NCBI RefSeq assembly: GCF_027887165.1 | Contig: NC_077232.1 | Span: forward strand, 14,409,255-14,473,254 | DNA length: 64,000 bases | Reading direction: 5' to 3' | Origin: Monodelphis domestica | Taxonomy: Eukaryota > Chordata > Mammalia > Didelphimorphia > Didelphidae | Shown: in pieces, positions 11,316-23,779 of the stretch | Position numbering within the stretch: position 1 is the stretch's first letter | Layout of the letters: each line of letters starts with the position of its first letter | Made by a program: the position numbers and the translations under genes | Notes under the pieces: generated by a model | The model's input: only the letters and a program-made list of their open reading frames with translations | Told to the model about the DNA's origin: nothing | Database searches by the model: none

Positions 11316-14300
11316 ATGCCACGGTGTCCACAAGTGACAATCATAACTTTGAATGTGAATGGGATGAACTCACCCATAAGACATAGACAAATAGCAGAAT
11401 GGATTAGAATCCAAAACCCTACCATATGTTGTCTTCAAGAAACACACATGAGGCAGGTAGACACCCACAAGGTCACAAATAAAGGATGGAGTAAGACCTT
11501 CTGGGTCACAACTGATAGAAAGAAGGCAGGAGTTTCAATCATGATATCTGACAAAGCAAAAGCAAAAATAGACCTGATTAAAAGGGATAGGGAAGGTAAT
11601 ATATATTTTCTTAAAAAGGACTATAGATAATGAGGAAATATCACTAATCAACATGTATGCACCAAATAGTATAGCACCCAAATTTCTAATGGAGGAACTA
11701 GGAGAATTGAAGGAGGAAATAGACAGTAAAACCATATTAGTGGAAGATTTGAACCAACCACTATCAAATTTAGATAAATCAAATAAAAAAAAATAAATTA
11801 GGAAGAGGTAAAAAAAAAGTGAATGAAATCTTAGAAAAAATAGAGTTAATAGACATATGGAGAAAAATAAATACGGACAAAAAGGAATACACCTTCTTCT
11901 CAGCACCACATGGAACATTCCCAAAGATTGACCATACACTAGGTTACAAAAACATGGCATACATATACAGAAAAGTAGAATTAATAAATGCAGCCATTTC
12001 AGATCACAAGGCAATAAAAATAATGATGAGTAAGGGTACATGGAGAACCAAATCAAAAAGTAATTGGAAATTAAACAATATGATACTCCAAAACCTGTTA
12101 GAGAACAAATCATAGAAACAATTAATTTCATCGAGGAAAATGACAATGGCGAGACATCCTTTCAAACCTTATGAGATGCAGCCAAAGCAGTAATCAGAGG
12201 AAAATTCATATCGCTGAGTGCATATATTAACAAACTAGGGAAGTCAGAGATCAAAATATTGGAAATGCAAATAAAAAAAACTTGAAAGAGAACAAATTAA
12301 CCTGCCCTAGAAGAAAACCAAACTGGAGATCCTAAAAATCAAGGGAGAAATTAATAAAATTGAAAGTGATAGAACTATTGAACTGATGAATAAGACTAGA
12401 AGCTGGTACTCAAAAAAAAAAAAAGACAAAGTACTGGTCAATCTAATTTAAAAAAAGGAAGGAAGAAAAGCAAATTAACAGCATCAAAGATGAAACGGGG
12501 GACATCATCTCCAATGAAGAGGAAATTAAGGCAATCATTAAAAACTACTTTACCCAATTATACGGCAATAAATATACCAATCTAGGCAATATGGATGAAT
12601 ATTTACAAAAATATAAACTGCCTAGACTAACAGGAGAAGAAGAATTCCTAAATAATCCCATATCAGAAAATGAAATCCAACAGGCCATCAAAGAACTCCC
12701 AAAGAAAAAATCCCCAGGGCCTTATGGATTCACAAGTGAATTTTATCAAACATTCAAAGAACAGCTAATCCCAATACTTTACAAACTCTTTGACGTAATA
12801 AGCAAAGAGGGAATTCTACCAAATTACTTTTATGACACAAATATGGTCAGGCAGGCCAAATAAAATATAGACAAAATAAAATACTTAGGAATCTATCTTC
12901 TGAGACAAACACAGGAACTATATGAACACAACTACAAAACTCTCTCCACACAACTAAAACTAGACTTGAGCAATTGGAATAATATAGGTATGGCTCATGG
13001 GTAGGACAAACCAATATAATAAAAATGACCATCCTACCCAAACTCATCTATCTATTTAGTGCCATACACATTTAATTTCCAAAAAAAAAAATTTTTACTG
13101 ATTTAGGAAAAAAAAAACATAAAAAAATTTCATTTGGAAGAACAAAGGATCAAGGATATCCAGGGAAATAATGAAAAAAAATACAAAGGAAGGGGGACTT
13201 GCAGTCCCATATCTCAAACTATATTATAAAGCAGTGGTCATCAAAAATATTTGGTACTGGCTTAGAGACAGAAAGGAAGATCAGTGGAATAGACTTGGGG
13301 CAAGTGACCTCAGCAAGACAATATATTATAAACCCAAAGGTCCCAGCTTTTTGCACAAAAATCCACTATTTGATAAAAATTGCTGGGAAAATTGGAAGAC
13401 TGTGTGGAATAGATTAGGTTTGGATCACCACCTCACACCCTAAACCAAGATAAATTCAGAATGGGTGAATGACTTGAACATAAAGAAGGAAACAATAAGT
13501 AAATTAGGTAAACACAGAATAGTATACATGTAAGACATTTGGGAAGGGAAAGATTTTTAAAACCAAGAAAGACTTAAAAAGAATCACAAAATATAAAATG
13601 AATAATTTTGACTACATCAAATTAAAATGTTTTTCTACAGACAAAACCAATGTAACTAAAATCAGGAGGGAAGCAACAAATTGGAAAACAAACTTCATAA
13701 AAACCTCTGACAAAGGTTTAATTACTCAAATTTACAAAGATCTAAATCAATTGTACAAAAAATCAAGCCATTCTTCAATTGATAAATGGGAAAGGGACAT
13801 GAATAGGCAGTTTTCAGATAAAGAAATCAAAATTATTAATAAGCATGTGAAAAAATGTTCTAAATCTCTTATAATCACAGAGATACAAATCAAAACAACT
13901 CTGAGGTATCACCTCACACCTAGCAGATTGGCTAACATGACTGCCAAGGAATGTAATGAATGCTGGAGGAGATGTGGAAAAGTAGGGACATTAATTCATT
14001 GATGGTGGGGTTGTGAATTGATACAAACATTCTGGAGGGCAATTTGGAACTATGCCCAAAGGGTGATAAAAGACTATCTGCCCTTTGATCCAGCCATAGC
14101 ACTACTGAATTTGTACTCCAAAGTGATAATAAGGAAAAATACTTGTACAAGAATATTCATAGCTGTGCTCTTTGAGGTGGCCAACAATTGGAAAATGAGG
14201 AGATGCCCTTCAATTGGAGAATGGCTGAACAAATTGTGGTATATGTTGGTGATGGAATACTATTGTGCTCAAAGGAATAATAAAGTGGAGGAATTCCATG

Positions 14301-14395
14301 GAGACTGGAACAATCTCCAGGAAGTGCTGCAGAGCAAAAGGAGCAGAACCAGGAAAACATTGTACACAGAGACTGATACACTGTGGTACAATTGA
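11316..14395 (+). pseudogene. L1 ORF2 (broken, RT core missing)
   Basis: Starts with the AP-endonuclease domain (QVTIITLNVNGMNSPIRHRQ, then CCLQETHM) and runs in several frames through FFSAPHGTFPKIDHTLGYK to the N-terminal RT segment ([15 protein letters not shown], 12591-12863). Directly after FYDTNMV the sequence jumps to KIKYLGIYLL, so the central palm with the FADD motif is deleted, roughly 200 codons. The C-terminal part continues through GGLAVPYLKLYYKA (13171-13443) and RMRRCPSIGEWLNKLWY-like sequence to 14395. Many stops and frameshifts. It cannot be catalytically active. Confidence 0.88.
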
Positions 14396-14756
14396 AAGTA
14401 ATGGACTTCTCCATTAGTGTCAATGTAATGTCCCTGAACAATTTGTAGGGATCTAGGAGAAAAAAACAGTATCTACAAGCAGAGGAATAAAAACACCCAG
14501 GAAAAGCAACTGCTTGACTACAGGGGTTGAGGGGACATGACTGAGGGGAGACTCTAAATAAACTCTCTAATGAGTTCCAACAACATGGAAATGGGTTCTA
14601 AACAAGAACACATGTGATACCCAGTGGAATCGCGCATTGGCTATGGGAGATGGTAGGGGGAGAAGGATAAGAAAATTATCTTTTTCTCCAATGATTAATG
14701 TTTGGAAATGACCAAATAAAATACTGTTAAATTTTTTAAAAAATGGATTCAACACC

Positions 14757-16841
14757 ACACAGTTCAAATCACACATCCCAAAGTTCACTCTGGATATTTT
14801 GGTGCAGTGAGCGGTTTGTGGAGGCATCTTCATGATACCTTCTACAAACAGTTCACTTTCTGGATTCAGAGAGGTAGCATATTTGTTAACTTTAAATTAC
14901 ACTCAAAAGTATTTAAACTTTACATTTTAGAATAATAATACATTCCTCCCTGATGAGGCTGCTGAAAAACACAGGGATCACTTAGGGATGCATGGCTGAA
15001 TTATGAAGTATATGAATCAATTGGCAAGAGAAATCAAAAATAAAAAAATCCAAATAAAAGAGGGAAAAAATAACTTCTGGATGAACAATATATTCTCAAA
15101 ATATTCACAGGAAGTTCTGCGAATGTATAGACTTTTTTTTTTTCATTACTTCTTGTGTCTCACCTGTACTATTTATAGCTTAAGTTTGAAATAGGAGAGC
15201 TCGGGGGTGTATCAGTGGTTTCTGATTTTTTATTTGCTAGCACATGTCTGTCATAGGCCATCCTCCTCAACACTTAATCCTTAAGTAGGGGTGTATACAA
15301 TTCTGATTGCTAGACTAAGCAGAGTGGAATAAATCTAAAATTTACAATATTCAAGAAGTATCAAATGCCTGAAAGTTGATAGACCATTTAATGACAATAG
15401 CAAACAAACCCACTATCATAGTTTACATGAGTCTGCTGTATGACATTTATTTAGGTGTGGTAAATCTTTCAAAGTTGGTTGAGATATTTTTAAACAAAGG
15501 AAAGTTTATTTCTGTCCAGAATATTACTAAGAAATCTAGATTTTTCTGGTGGAAGTAAATTAAACTGAAGTTACAAATGAGAAATGGTCCTTCTTGGGAG
15601 CCATCCAGGGGTACCATGCCCTGGGATCAACTTCCCAGTTCTTTTGGTATGACAATTATGTTATGAATGTGTAAGGTGAGGATTATAATTGTACTTCAAT
15701 TCAGCTACTAAAATGGATCCTTTACCTCTTGTAACAAATAACTGAGAGGTAGACAAAATAATCAGTCAGAGTTGTTGAAAAATATTTTTAATTATTTCTA
15801 AAGACTCCTTAAAATCAATTGGAGATATTTAGCTCATTAAATACATGAAAGTTTGTTAACCAGGTTGATGGAGTCCATTTATCATATGTATGACAATTTA
15901 CAAAGCAAAAATGGAAAAAAGCTATTTTTCTATGGACATATTTAATATTTGTTCAGTATAGTTATAGTGCAAAGGTAATAGAATATAATAGTAGTTAAAA
16001 CACAGATTAAACTGAGTCAGTGTAAAGAATAATGTTGATACATTAATACATGAACTTAAAATCAACCACATTAAATTGTAAACAAAACAATCAGCAAAAT
16101 ACAATGAAATACAGAGACTTATATAAAACATTGGTGTCTGGAAGGGTTAAAATTTTACCTTCAGACTCTTTAAAGTTCCTTTCTCTATTCATTCAGATTC
16201 TGTTTGTCAAAATGGTAGGATTTCCCATAGAGTGGGAGAGCACGGGTTTGGGGAATATTAAATTAGATGAATCTTAGAGACTAGGCAGCCCCAAATGGCA
16301 AAGGGTTTTAGGGAGATGAATTCATCCCCTGAATCTCAGGCAAGATAATTGAATGGAATCGTGTGCTCATGAGTGATAGAAGCTGTTTGAAATAGGAAAG
16401 GTATTGCTCTTTCATATAGTTTGCCATGTTCATAATTTATTTCCTGCTTGCAAGCTTAACTTCCTTCTTCCCTTCCCCATGAGGTAAAAGTCTAATTTCC
16501 CCAGCTATGTGGAGAGGAAGTTAGGAGGTTAATCATTACCTAAGGGAAATATACCCAGAGAACAGCTCCAAGATGTCCTAGCTGTTTATAGGCAGCAATA
16601 AATAGCCCAGCAGGATCCACAACAGAGATCTGGTTTGGGGTCAGAGGAGAGGCCAATTCAGGAGCAAGAGTAGGAGAGGGACAGGATATCAAAAGGAGTA
16701 TTGCCAAAGGCAGCAGCAAGGAACTGAAGAATGTGGACTCAAGTAGAGTCCCCCAGCTAAAATATAGCCTGGCCAGTAGGGTGGGCAATGGGACAAAAAT
16801 TAGGGAAAGAAAAAGGCAGCAACTCCAAAGACAGGGTTGGT
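14757..16841. other. Internal part of the short LTR element, left unit
   Basis: Continues the sequence interrupted by the L1 and aligns with about 60680-61980 in the right unit. Only short open stretches, none conserved as a recognisable protein. Confidence 0.5.
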
Positions 16842-17085
16842 GGTGGGTAGTAGTAGTCTCTTGGTGACTGAGAATGACTATTGTCTTTGTGCAGTTTCAT
16901 CTACGGTGTACCCTCATGTGGCTTTGGAGTCCAAAGACTGAGGTGCAGAGTTTATGGCACTTGGGGCATGGGATGCCAGTTGTTACAGGAGGTGGGGTTG
17001 TGGCCTGGTGTTGGTGTTCACACGCAGCAGCAAGACATCAACATTGCTCATCTTCAAAGGTGGTGGCAGCATGGTTAATGTGGGT

Positions 17086-17301
17086 TCACCAGCTGCTTCT
17101 GTCAGAGGCAGCAAGTTCTAGTTGCTTTGGGGTCATGCCAGCCCATTTCAAGTTTGACTTTAGCTGATCCTTGAATCTTTTCTTTGGTCGGCCTTGTTTC
17201 CTGAGTCCAGCTGACAGTTCACCATAGAATACCTGTCTTGGTATTCGCTGTGTGTCCATGCAGATGACGTGTCCAGAACATTGTAGCTTGGTTTTGAGCA
17301 C
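17086..17301 (-). pseudogene. C-terminal tail of the RTE-like LINE protein
   Basis: Encodes CSGHVICMDTQRIPRQVFYGEL, then GRPKKRFKDQLKSNLK, the conserved RT C-terminal region of this family (GHV-RM, RIPKQ-YGEL, GRPK-R-KD). It lies downstream of the RT block in the same orientation but in another frame, so there is at least one frameshift between 17301 and 17421. Confidence 0.75.
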
Positions 17302-17420
17302 AATTACTTCGATGCTGGTGAAGTTGGCTCTGTCGAGGACTTCCTGGTTGGTGATTTGGTCCTGCCATCAGATCCTCATGATTGACTGGAGGGAGCATTG
17401 GTGGAATTGCTCCAACTGCT

Positions 17421-18251
17421 TCATGTGCTTCCAGTACAGTGTCCATTTCTTGCAACTGTACAGGAGCGATTATACACTTTGAGCTTCGTTGCAGTGCTTA
17501 CACCACTGTGTTGGAGGACTTTGGAGCGCAGCTTCCGGAGTGCCTGGCTGGCCTTTTGGATCTTGGCATTAATCTTGTGGTCTAGGGACCCGTTGTTGGT
17601 GATGGTGCTGCCCAGGTACTTGAAAGTGTTGATATTCGAAAGCTGTGTGCCATTGATAGTTATGCATGGTTGGTTAGTTGGCCTCCCTGGTGCAGGTTGG
17701 AACAGCACCTCTATTTTGCTGAGACTGATAGTCAGGCCAAACAGTTTTGTTGTGGTAGAGAACCTGTCCACAATGGTTTGGAGATGATTTCCTTGGTGGG
17801 CCACGAGAGCACAGTCATCTGCAAAGAGAGCTTCAGGATGAGTCTCTCTGTTGTCTTTTTTTGCAGTCAGGAGGCGAAGGTCGAATAGTGCGCCATCCAG
17901 TTGGTATTTGATGTAGACGCCCAGGTCTAGATCCATTACAACATGTCGTAATACTTGGGTGAAGTATAGGTTGAATAGTACCAGAGAAAGGACACAGCCT
18001 TGTTTCACGCCATTGGAGATGTTGAAGCGATCTGGAGTCTCTCCACCAGATAGGACTTCCCCTGTCATGTAGACATGAAAGAGCTGGATCAGTTTTATGA
18101 ATTTTGCTGGGCAACCGAGTTTGCTGAGGATCACCCACAATGCGTCCCTGTTCACTGTGTCAAATGCCTTTGTCAGGTCTATGAAGACAATGTAGAGACT
18201 CAGGTTCTGCTCAAGGCATTTTTCCTGCATTTCCCTCACCGTGAAGACCAT
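17421..18251 (-). pseudogene. Reverse-transcriptase domain of the RTE-like LINE
   Basis: 276 uninterrupted codons. Motifs in order: VFIDLTKAFDTVNRDALW (finger-palm, catalytic Asp), NGVKQGCVLS (motif B), EALFADDCALVAH (motif C, catalytic FADD), GLTISLSKIEVL and FKYLGSTI. It opens inside the domain just before the MVFTVREMQEKC segment. The intact 276-codon frame argues for a recent insertion, but the fragment lacks a start region and its endonuclease and cannot be autonomous. Confidence 0.85.
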
Positions 18252-18381
18252 ATTGATGGTGCTGTGGGTACGATGGTGGGTACAGTGGGGTCAAAGCCTT
18301 GACAGGAGAAACATGACTTAAATTTTCTCTAGGCTATCTTCAAAAAAAATTGAGAGTTTTTATCATCCATTCTGGTTGCCA

Positions 18382-18690
18382 AAAAAGTAAAAATTCAATT
18401 TAAACCTCAATAATACAAATTATATATTTTAAGGGATTTAATATTAATCAGAAATCAAGGAATAAAGAGGATACAAAATAGAGACCACATGCCCATTGCT
18501 GATCAACACATTTTATATCCCCATACTTTTCTTTCCACCATCACCAAGCTCAATGTCATTATGCCAAAGAGAGAGGGGCAGGAACACCCACTCAATATTT
18601 ATTCCCTCTCTAAAGGAAGAACATATTGACAGAAAGTCAGCAAGTTCCCAGGAAATGTAATTCTTTTTTAGGGTAACAGATTTTCAATTA
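18382..18690 (-). repeat. LTR of the short element, left unit, copy next to the primer-binding site
   Basis: Starts directly after the GGTTGCCA primer-binding-site complement. Pairs with 8287-8590 and with 62091-62399 in the right unit. Confidence 0.5.
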
Positions 18691-18699
18691 TCCATATTC

Positions 18700-18845
18700 T
18701 AGAATCAATAACAAGTATTTCTTCCAAGCCTCTTTATAAGTGTGATGCAATTAGTGTGAAGAGACTTTTCTGGAATCACACAACTAGGCAGTACTGGAGT
18801 CCAAATTCAAAAAAATGAATCTGAAAACTCTAACTTGAGTCTAGC
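18700..18845 (-). repeat. MIR-type SINE fragment, left unit
   Basis: Complementary wording to the MIR core: GATGCAATTAGTGTGAAGAG and AATCACACAACTAGGCAGTACTGGAGTCCAAATTCAA match gtgacttgcccaaggtcacacagct-type sequence. Also present at 62410-62560. Confidence 0.45.
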
Positions 18846-19141
18846 CTGAACATAGCTACCCCTTTTGAACTTAAAAAAAATTCCCTATATGCAATATTTT
18901 CCACTTCAATTCCTGGAAGTATTTTTGTTTGTTTAAAAAAACAATTTTAATAAGTATTTACTTTTTAATCAAAATTCTCAACCTTTCTTTATACCATTTT
19001 CTATTTAAAAAATAGCAAGTTATATAACACATTTTATTTGTGAAGTGACAAAAGATGTTTCTATAATAACAGTGTTTCAAAAAATCCCATGAGACAAGTA
19101 AAATAATCCGATAAATAATGTGATCAATTGATAATCAGAAC

Positions 19142-19640
19142 TCATCTGGTCTCTGTCTTTGTTTTAATACCATTTTTCATTATCAGTCCTGCAGAATGAA
19201 ATGAATTTGTTAAGATTTCTTCTATTCTTATTTTGTCAAATACTTTGTCTACTGTTGGGATTAATTGTTCTTTAAACATTTCAAAGAATTTACTTATGAA
19301 TCTATCAGCCATTAGGTGAATATTTTTCCTTGGGGAGTTCCCTGATGGCTTGTTAAATTTCTTTTTCTCAGATGGAATTAAGTATTTTACATCTGCTTTT
19401 ATTAATTTAGGCATTTTATATGTTTGTAAATATTTCATCTAAATTATATTTATTGCCATATAATTGGGCATAGGAGGTCTTAATAATTGTTTTAATTAAC
19501 TTTTCATTAGAGGTGAAATCACCCTTTTCATTTTTTACTTTATTAACTTGATTCTCTTAATTTTTTATTAGATTTATCAGTACTTTATTCACCTTATTTG
19601 TTTTTTCTAACATTATGAAAACCATCCACATCATGCCATT
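19142..19640 (-). mobile_element. L1 ORF2 fragment, left unit
   Basis: Minus-strand open stretch (19142-19438) reads KYLQTYKMPKLIKADVKYLIPS, then FNKPSGNSPRK and FISKFFEMFKEQLIPTVDKVF, the segment just before the L1 reverse-transcriptase palm. Its partner in the right unit is at 62850-63330. Similarity between the two units stops near 19640. Confidence 0.8.
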
Positions 19641-21175
19641 GTAGTAGTGGGAAAAACTTAGAGCCCCTCAGAATTTGCTGCCAAACCAATCATTAAAAGC
19701 ATCTCAAAATTACAGAAGTCAAAACTTGATGAGTAAAGGGGCTCTCCCACTGGACACAGCATGAAAGGATATCAGAGAGAGGGTATTCTCAAGCTATAAG
19801 TGTGCAAAGCTACACAAGGAAATATGTAGGCTGACAACCCTTTCTCCCACCTACCATGCCAGAGTCAGAGCCAGGTCAAGGGAAATTTCCACATTTGGGG
19901 GGCAGGAGTAAAACACCACAGGCTTACCTTTTAGGGTTGTGCTATGCCTTGACCATATGAAGAGTGAATCAAATTCTTTTTGTCTATCAATAAGCCACTT
20001 TTAAGTAAACCAATCAAAACCTGAACTTAGTACTTAGTACCCTAAATTCACAAGTCACTTGCTAGAGTGAGTGACAACACCAGAGGCCACTGACCACACT
20101 ACCTCTCAGTGCTAGTCAATTTGAAAGACTGCAATTCCTATAGAAGGAGGAAGGGACAGAAAGTCACATGAAAGAAGGACTATAAAAAATTCCTGAATTT
20201 CCTGTACAAGGGATTTCTCCTTGAAACTTCTCCTTGAGGTTCTCTTTTGGAGTTCTACTTTGCAGGATAGATCCTTGGGATTTTTGAACTTTGATGTTGT
20301 GAATCTTAAAAACTGCTGAGACTGTACCTTGGAACATTTGGTTAAGGTTATTCCCTTATTGTAACAAATTAAGGTACTTGATCAGGAATATCTTGGGAAC
20401 TTTACATTACTCCACCCATACTTAGGCATATTTAGGGGAAGATAAAGTTGTAAACTTCTGATTGAACAATGAAGGTTCTTAACTCATACTTATTTGGGAA
20501 TTTTTCCCATGGCAACCACTTATATTTTAATATAAATCAAGGCACTAAAAATTATCTTTACAGTTTGGGCAATTCACAGTCTTGAAACCCACATTTTCAA
20601 GGTCACAACATTCACTCAGAGCTTTGGGCCTTTTGACTAGAGTTTTTGGCTTTGGAACTTCAACATTCATCTTTGGAGCTTATTGGATTTGGGGAGTTTC
20701 TTGTTTGGTTACCTGCTGTTTTGGTGAGCTTAGCTCATGAGGGTTTTTCTGCATTGGAACCTTGCCTGGATCCTGCTGGGTTTGCTGATGAGTGACTAGG
20801 CTTGCCACATGGAGATTGGAACTCTGTTGGGGAGTGAGCCCCAGTTCACAAGATAAGCATTTAGGATAGGATAGGCAGTCGCCTCACCTCTTTCCCTTCC
20901 ACATTTCCCTATTTTATTAATATTCCAATGAAAACAAATTGTTTCAAGCTGCAAATAGTTTTCCTGACTTAAGGGATAATAATTATACAATTTTATAACT
21001 GTTATTTAATCAAAATCCCAATTTAGCCATCAAAGTAGTGATAGTCAAGGTTTAGTAACATGGAGCTAGGTCCTGTCCAAGGAGGCAGCAACATGGCCAG
21101 AGTGGTGGCAGCAGGGGAGGGGAAGACAACTTTAGGGATGTTAGGCTAGGATTTTTGAGGAAGGGAAATACAAGA
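19641..21175. mobile_element. LTR-like stretch of unknown family
   Basis: Unique to the left unit. Starts near TGTAGTAGTGGGAAAA and contains TATAAAAAATTCC near 20182 followed by CT-rich sequence, which resembles an LTR promoter and leader, but I could not find a second copy or an end. No credible gene. Treat as unclassified repeat. Confidence 0.25.
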
Positions 21176-22795
21176 GGAAAAAACATATTAAAATCACTTT
21201 ATTATTTTGGAAGGGAAAGGAATGAGGGCTTAGAGTTTTATTTATGCTTATTCTTATTTAAAAAAATTATTAAATATGCTGACTAGGTTACTAAACTAAA
21301 AAACTTAACAAGAGATATCCAAATATCACAGCACAGAGGTCCAAAACCAATTAGAAGCAGGATCTGTTTTTGTTAGATGTCCAAGGAAGTCCTGATGTCC
21401 AAGTGAGACTGAATGCTGCCAGCAGCTAGATATAGGAACCCTTCCTCAGTTCAACACAGGGAATCCTCTTGATACCTTCCTCTCAACTTTCTCAGGAGAC
21501 CCAAAGGAAAGTCTGTTGGGGCAAGATGGAATCTTCCCAGATCCTGAAGCTCAGACTCCCATGTGACCCTCACTGTCAATCATACCTAGGTTTGTACTTT
21601 TCAGTTTTTCCACAATTTGCAAATTGCAAACCTTTCCAACCTTTATCACAATTCCTCCCTATTTCACAAATCAAAAATCGTGTTGGAAACACTACTTTTT
21701 GATTTGTGCACAATCTAAAATACTTACCAGTTACCTGAACTAAGAAATCTATCCAAAATAAGTCTACACTCAACAATCTTGCTCTAACTTACACTAACCT
21801 ATTCTAAGGAATTGTAACAAGGAAAAAGGAAACAGAAAACAAAGTAAATAATAAACAAGAACAAAAGTCAAACAGAAGCAAAATCAAAACAGCAAATAGC
21901 ATCAACCAAAAGATGAACATAACTTCCATGCAAATATCAAACTTAAAATACTCTTATCAGCTAAAAGTGAACAATATACTACTATTGCAAAACATTAACT
22001 TGAAAATTAGAGAAAAAAATTTGAAAATCACAACAAACACAACATTGTATAATTTTTACAATGAAAATCAAACCAAACATCAAAATCACTCATGCAGATA
22101 CATTAACAAAAGATATTAATAAGTGTTGTATATAATTTACATATAGTACATGTATACCATATATACATGTATGCTACATACATGCACATATATTCTCTTA
22201 TCTACACTTCATATTTACACATAGTTTACATATAAACATGTCCTATAATACAATTAATTTAAAATCCTTTTATACCTGCAATTTGCATATATTTGCATAT
22301 TGATTTACATTTTTTCTTATGTGATGTCATATGTTGTTTGTGTTGTGTAATGTATGATGCAGTGCAAGTCAGTATCTAATTATCTTATCTTACTTAATAT
22401 GACCTAACTTCCAAATAGTTCCCCAACTAAATTCCTATACCTAAACCAAATCTAAGTATGTACCCACATTTTGGTGGTAAATAACATTGCTATAGCTAAT
22501 CATAACCCTTTAGTATGCTGACTATACATTGTTTCACTCATTTAAATAATGATTCAAAGTAACCTAACCAGGTTTATACTTTGTGTTTATGTTTTATTAT
22601 GTAGTTACTTTTGTTATGTCATGTTGTTTTGCTATTTAAATGTCAGTGTTACTGTTTTATAAGGGTTGTTACTGTTGTATGCAACATCCTTACCTCTACT
22701 TCCTTCCTCTTGAATATCCTTCTGCAATTCCACACTAGAAATATATTAGTGTTTGTTTGTGAATAAATGCTATGTCACGTTTCCATCCTTTAACA
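21176..22795. other. AT-rich repeat-like stretch, no gene
   Basis: A TTTATTATTTT-rich start, a CAG/CTG-containing block (21320-21600) and a long A-rich antisense-like stretch to 22120, then low-complexity AT sequence. The pattern resembles non-coding LTR-element interiors on the minus strand, but no diagnostic motif was found. Confidence 0.25.
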
Positions 22796-22799
22796 CAGG

Positions 22800-23760
22800 A
22801 AAAAAAACATGATGCAAGGTGCTACAGCATAGACCCAATTTAAAAATACCAGCCATTGGGTTTTGGGCTCAGGCCTACAGAAGCAGCAGTGGACAGAAGC
22901 AGCACCTTCTGAGAAGATAGCCCCAGGGCAAAGTGCTGTGAAGGACACTCCTCAAGACATACCACAGACTTACATGACCTCACTCAGGCTGCTCACAGGA
23001 TAGGGAAGATGGTCCCAAGGCAAAGCCCAGGGAGACAGAAAATAAGATAGCAATGACCACCACCAACCAGGAATCTTAATCCTATAGTTGGAAAAGGAGT
23101 AAACAATAGTAAAAAAAAAAAAAAAGCTTTTGACCCTGGAAAATTTCTATGGAGGAAAAGAGCCAACTACAGTAGCAACAGATGAGAATGGGAAACAAGA
23201 AAACATAGGCAAACTAACCCTCTCCACCCAATGGAAATTGATCACAAGGTCTGGAGGAACTAAAAAAGGAGCTCAAGAATCAAGTAAGACATATAGGAAG
23301 AAATGGGAAGAAAAGAAGGAAAAATTGAAAGTAATAAAAAATAAAATAATAGCTTAAAAGGTAAAATTGTCCAAATTGGAAAAAAGAACAGAAATCAAAT
23401 GAAGTAATAAGTAAATTGGTGACCAGAAGTGACCTCTTGGAATTCTTGAAAAGCAGGGCAGACTGAAACAAAAAGGAAAATCAAAAGGTCATATTTGAAA
23501 ATGTCTTTAAAGACTTCAATTGGACAAAAAGAAATAAGATTTTCCTCTATGAGTAGTTTGGGAACAGACTCACAAAAACTTGAATTAAACATTTGAATTG
23601 GATCCACCTTTTCCATTGGATTGTATGAAGAATATTTGAAATTTTCCAACTGAATTTGTACTGCTGCTTGTATTTGCAATACTTTTGTGTCATAATATTA
23701 ATAATTAGGAAAAGAAGATTCCTAGTAGCATTAGGAAAAGGAGGCATTTGGAAATGTAAC
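22800..23760 (+). mobile_element. L1 5' end and ORF1 fragment
   Basis: A G/C-richer leader, then an A tract (23111-23125) and LTLENFYGGKEPTTVATDENGK (from 23130), which parallels VTLDTFYG-T at the start of ORF1 in the L1 at 9637. Downstream reading gives IFENVFKDFNWTKRNK-like sequence with stops. Truncated and dead. Confidence 0.5.
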
Positions 23761-23779
23761 AGGGAAAAGGGGTTAATTT

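Larger units (their letters stand above)
8792..14747 (+). mobile_element. L1 retrotransposon, near full length but internally deleted
   Basis: Begins AACTTCCAGTCAAGATGGCGG, a typical L1 5' end, and ends in an A-rich tail after CAAATAAAATACTG. A 9-10-bp target duplication is visible: CTCAACACC at 8783-8791 and TTCAACACC at 14748-14756. The empty site is preserved at about 60680 in the right unit, so the insertion postdates the duplication. It carries a 5' UTR of about 850 bp, ORF1 and ORF2, both broken. At 5.96 kb it is shorter than an intact L1, because ORF2 has lost its reverse-transcriptase core. Confidence 0.92.
16850..18273 (-). mobile_element. 5'-truncated RTE-like LINE
   Basis: Inserted between identical 9-bp target copies TGGTGGGTA at 16841-16849 and 18274-18282; the right unit has an empty site near 61990. 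On the minus strand it encodes most of a reverse transcriptase and a C-terminal tail, but no endonuclease, so it is 5'-truncated by about half. Base composition is richer in G and C than its surroundings. Clade assignment is uncertain: the RT differs from BovB but has RTE-like layout. It is younger than the V2R duplication. Confidence 0.8.
8287..18690 (-). mobile_element. Short LTR element with nested L1 and RTE-like LINE
   Basis: Two similar stretches of about 305-310 bp (8287-8590 and 18382-18690) bracket the interval in the same orientation. Both hold a GGAATAAAGAGGATACAA-like block, TGCCCAT-GCTGA, CAATATTTAT and end GGGTAACAGATTTTCA. Left of the right-hand LTR is GGTTGCCA (18374-18381), whose complement TGGCAACCAGAATGG resembles a tRNA-Arg primer-binding site. 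The element therefore runs on the minus strand. Subtracting the nested LINEs leaves only about 2.4 kb of internal DNA without recognisable gag, pro, pol or env, so it looks non-autonomous and is broken. The same element without the nested LINEs is at 60180-62399. Old: it predates the V2R duplication. Confidence 0.5.

Noticed and set aside
11535-12146. 203-codon minus-strand open frame
   Set aside because: It lies antisense to L1 ORF2, is rich in Phe, Leu and Ser as expected for the complement of A-rich coding sequence, and matches no protein.
16540-16788. Leucine-rich minus-strand frame shared with 61617-61934
   Set aside because: Lies inside a broken LTR element, diverges in frame between the two copies and has no recognisable domain, so it was not listed as a gene.
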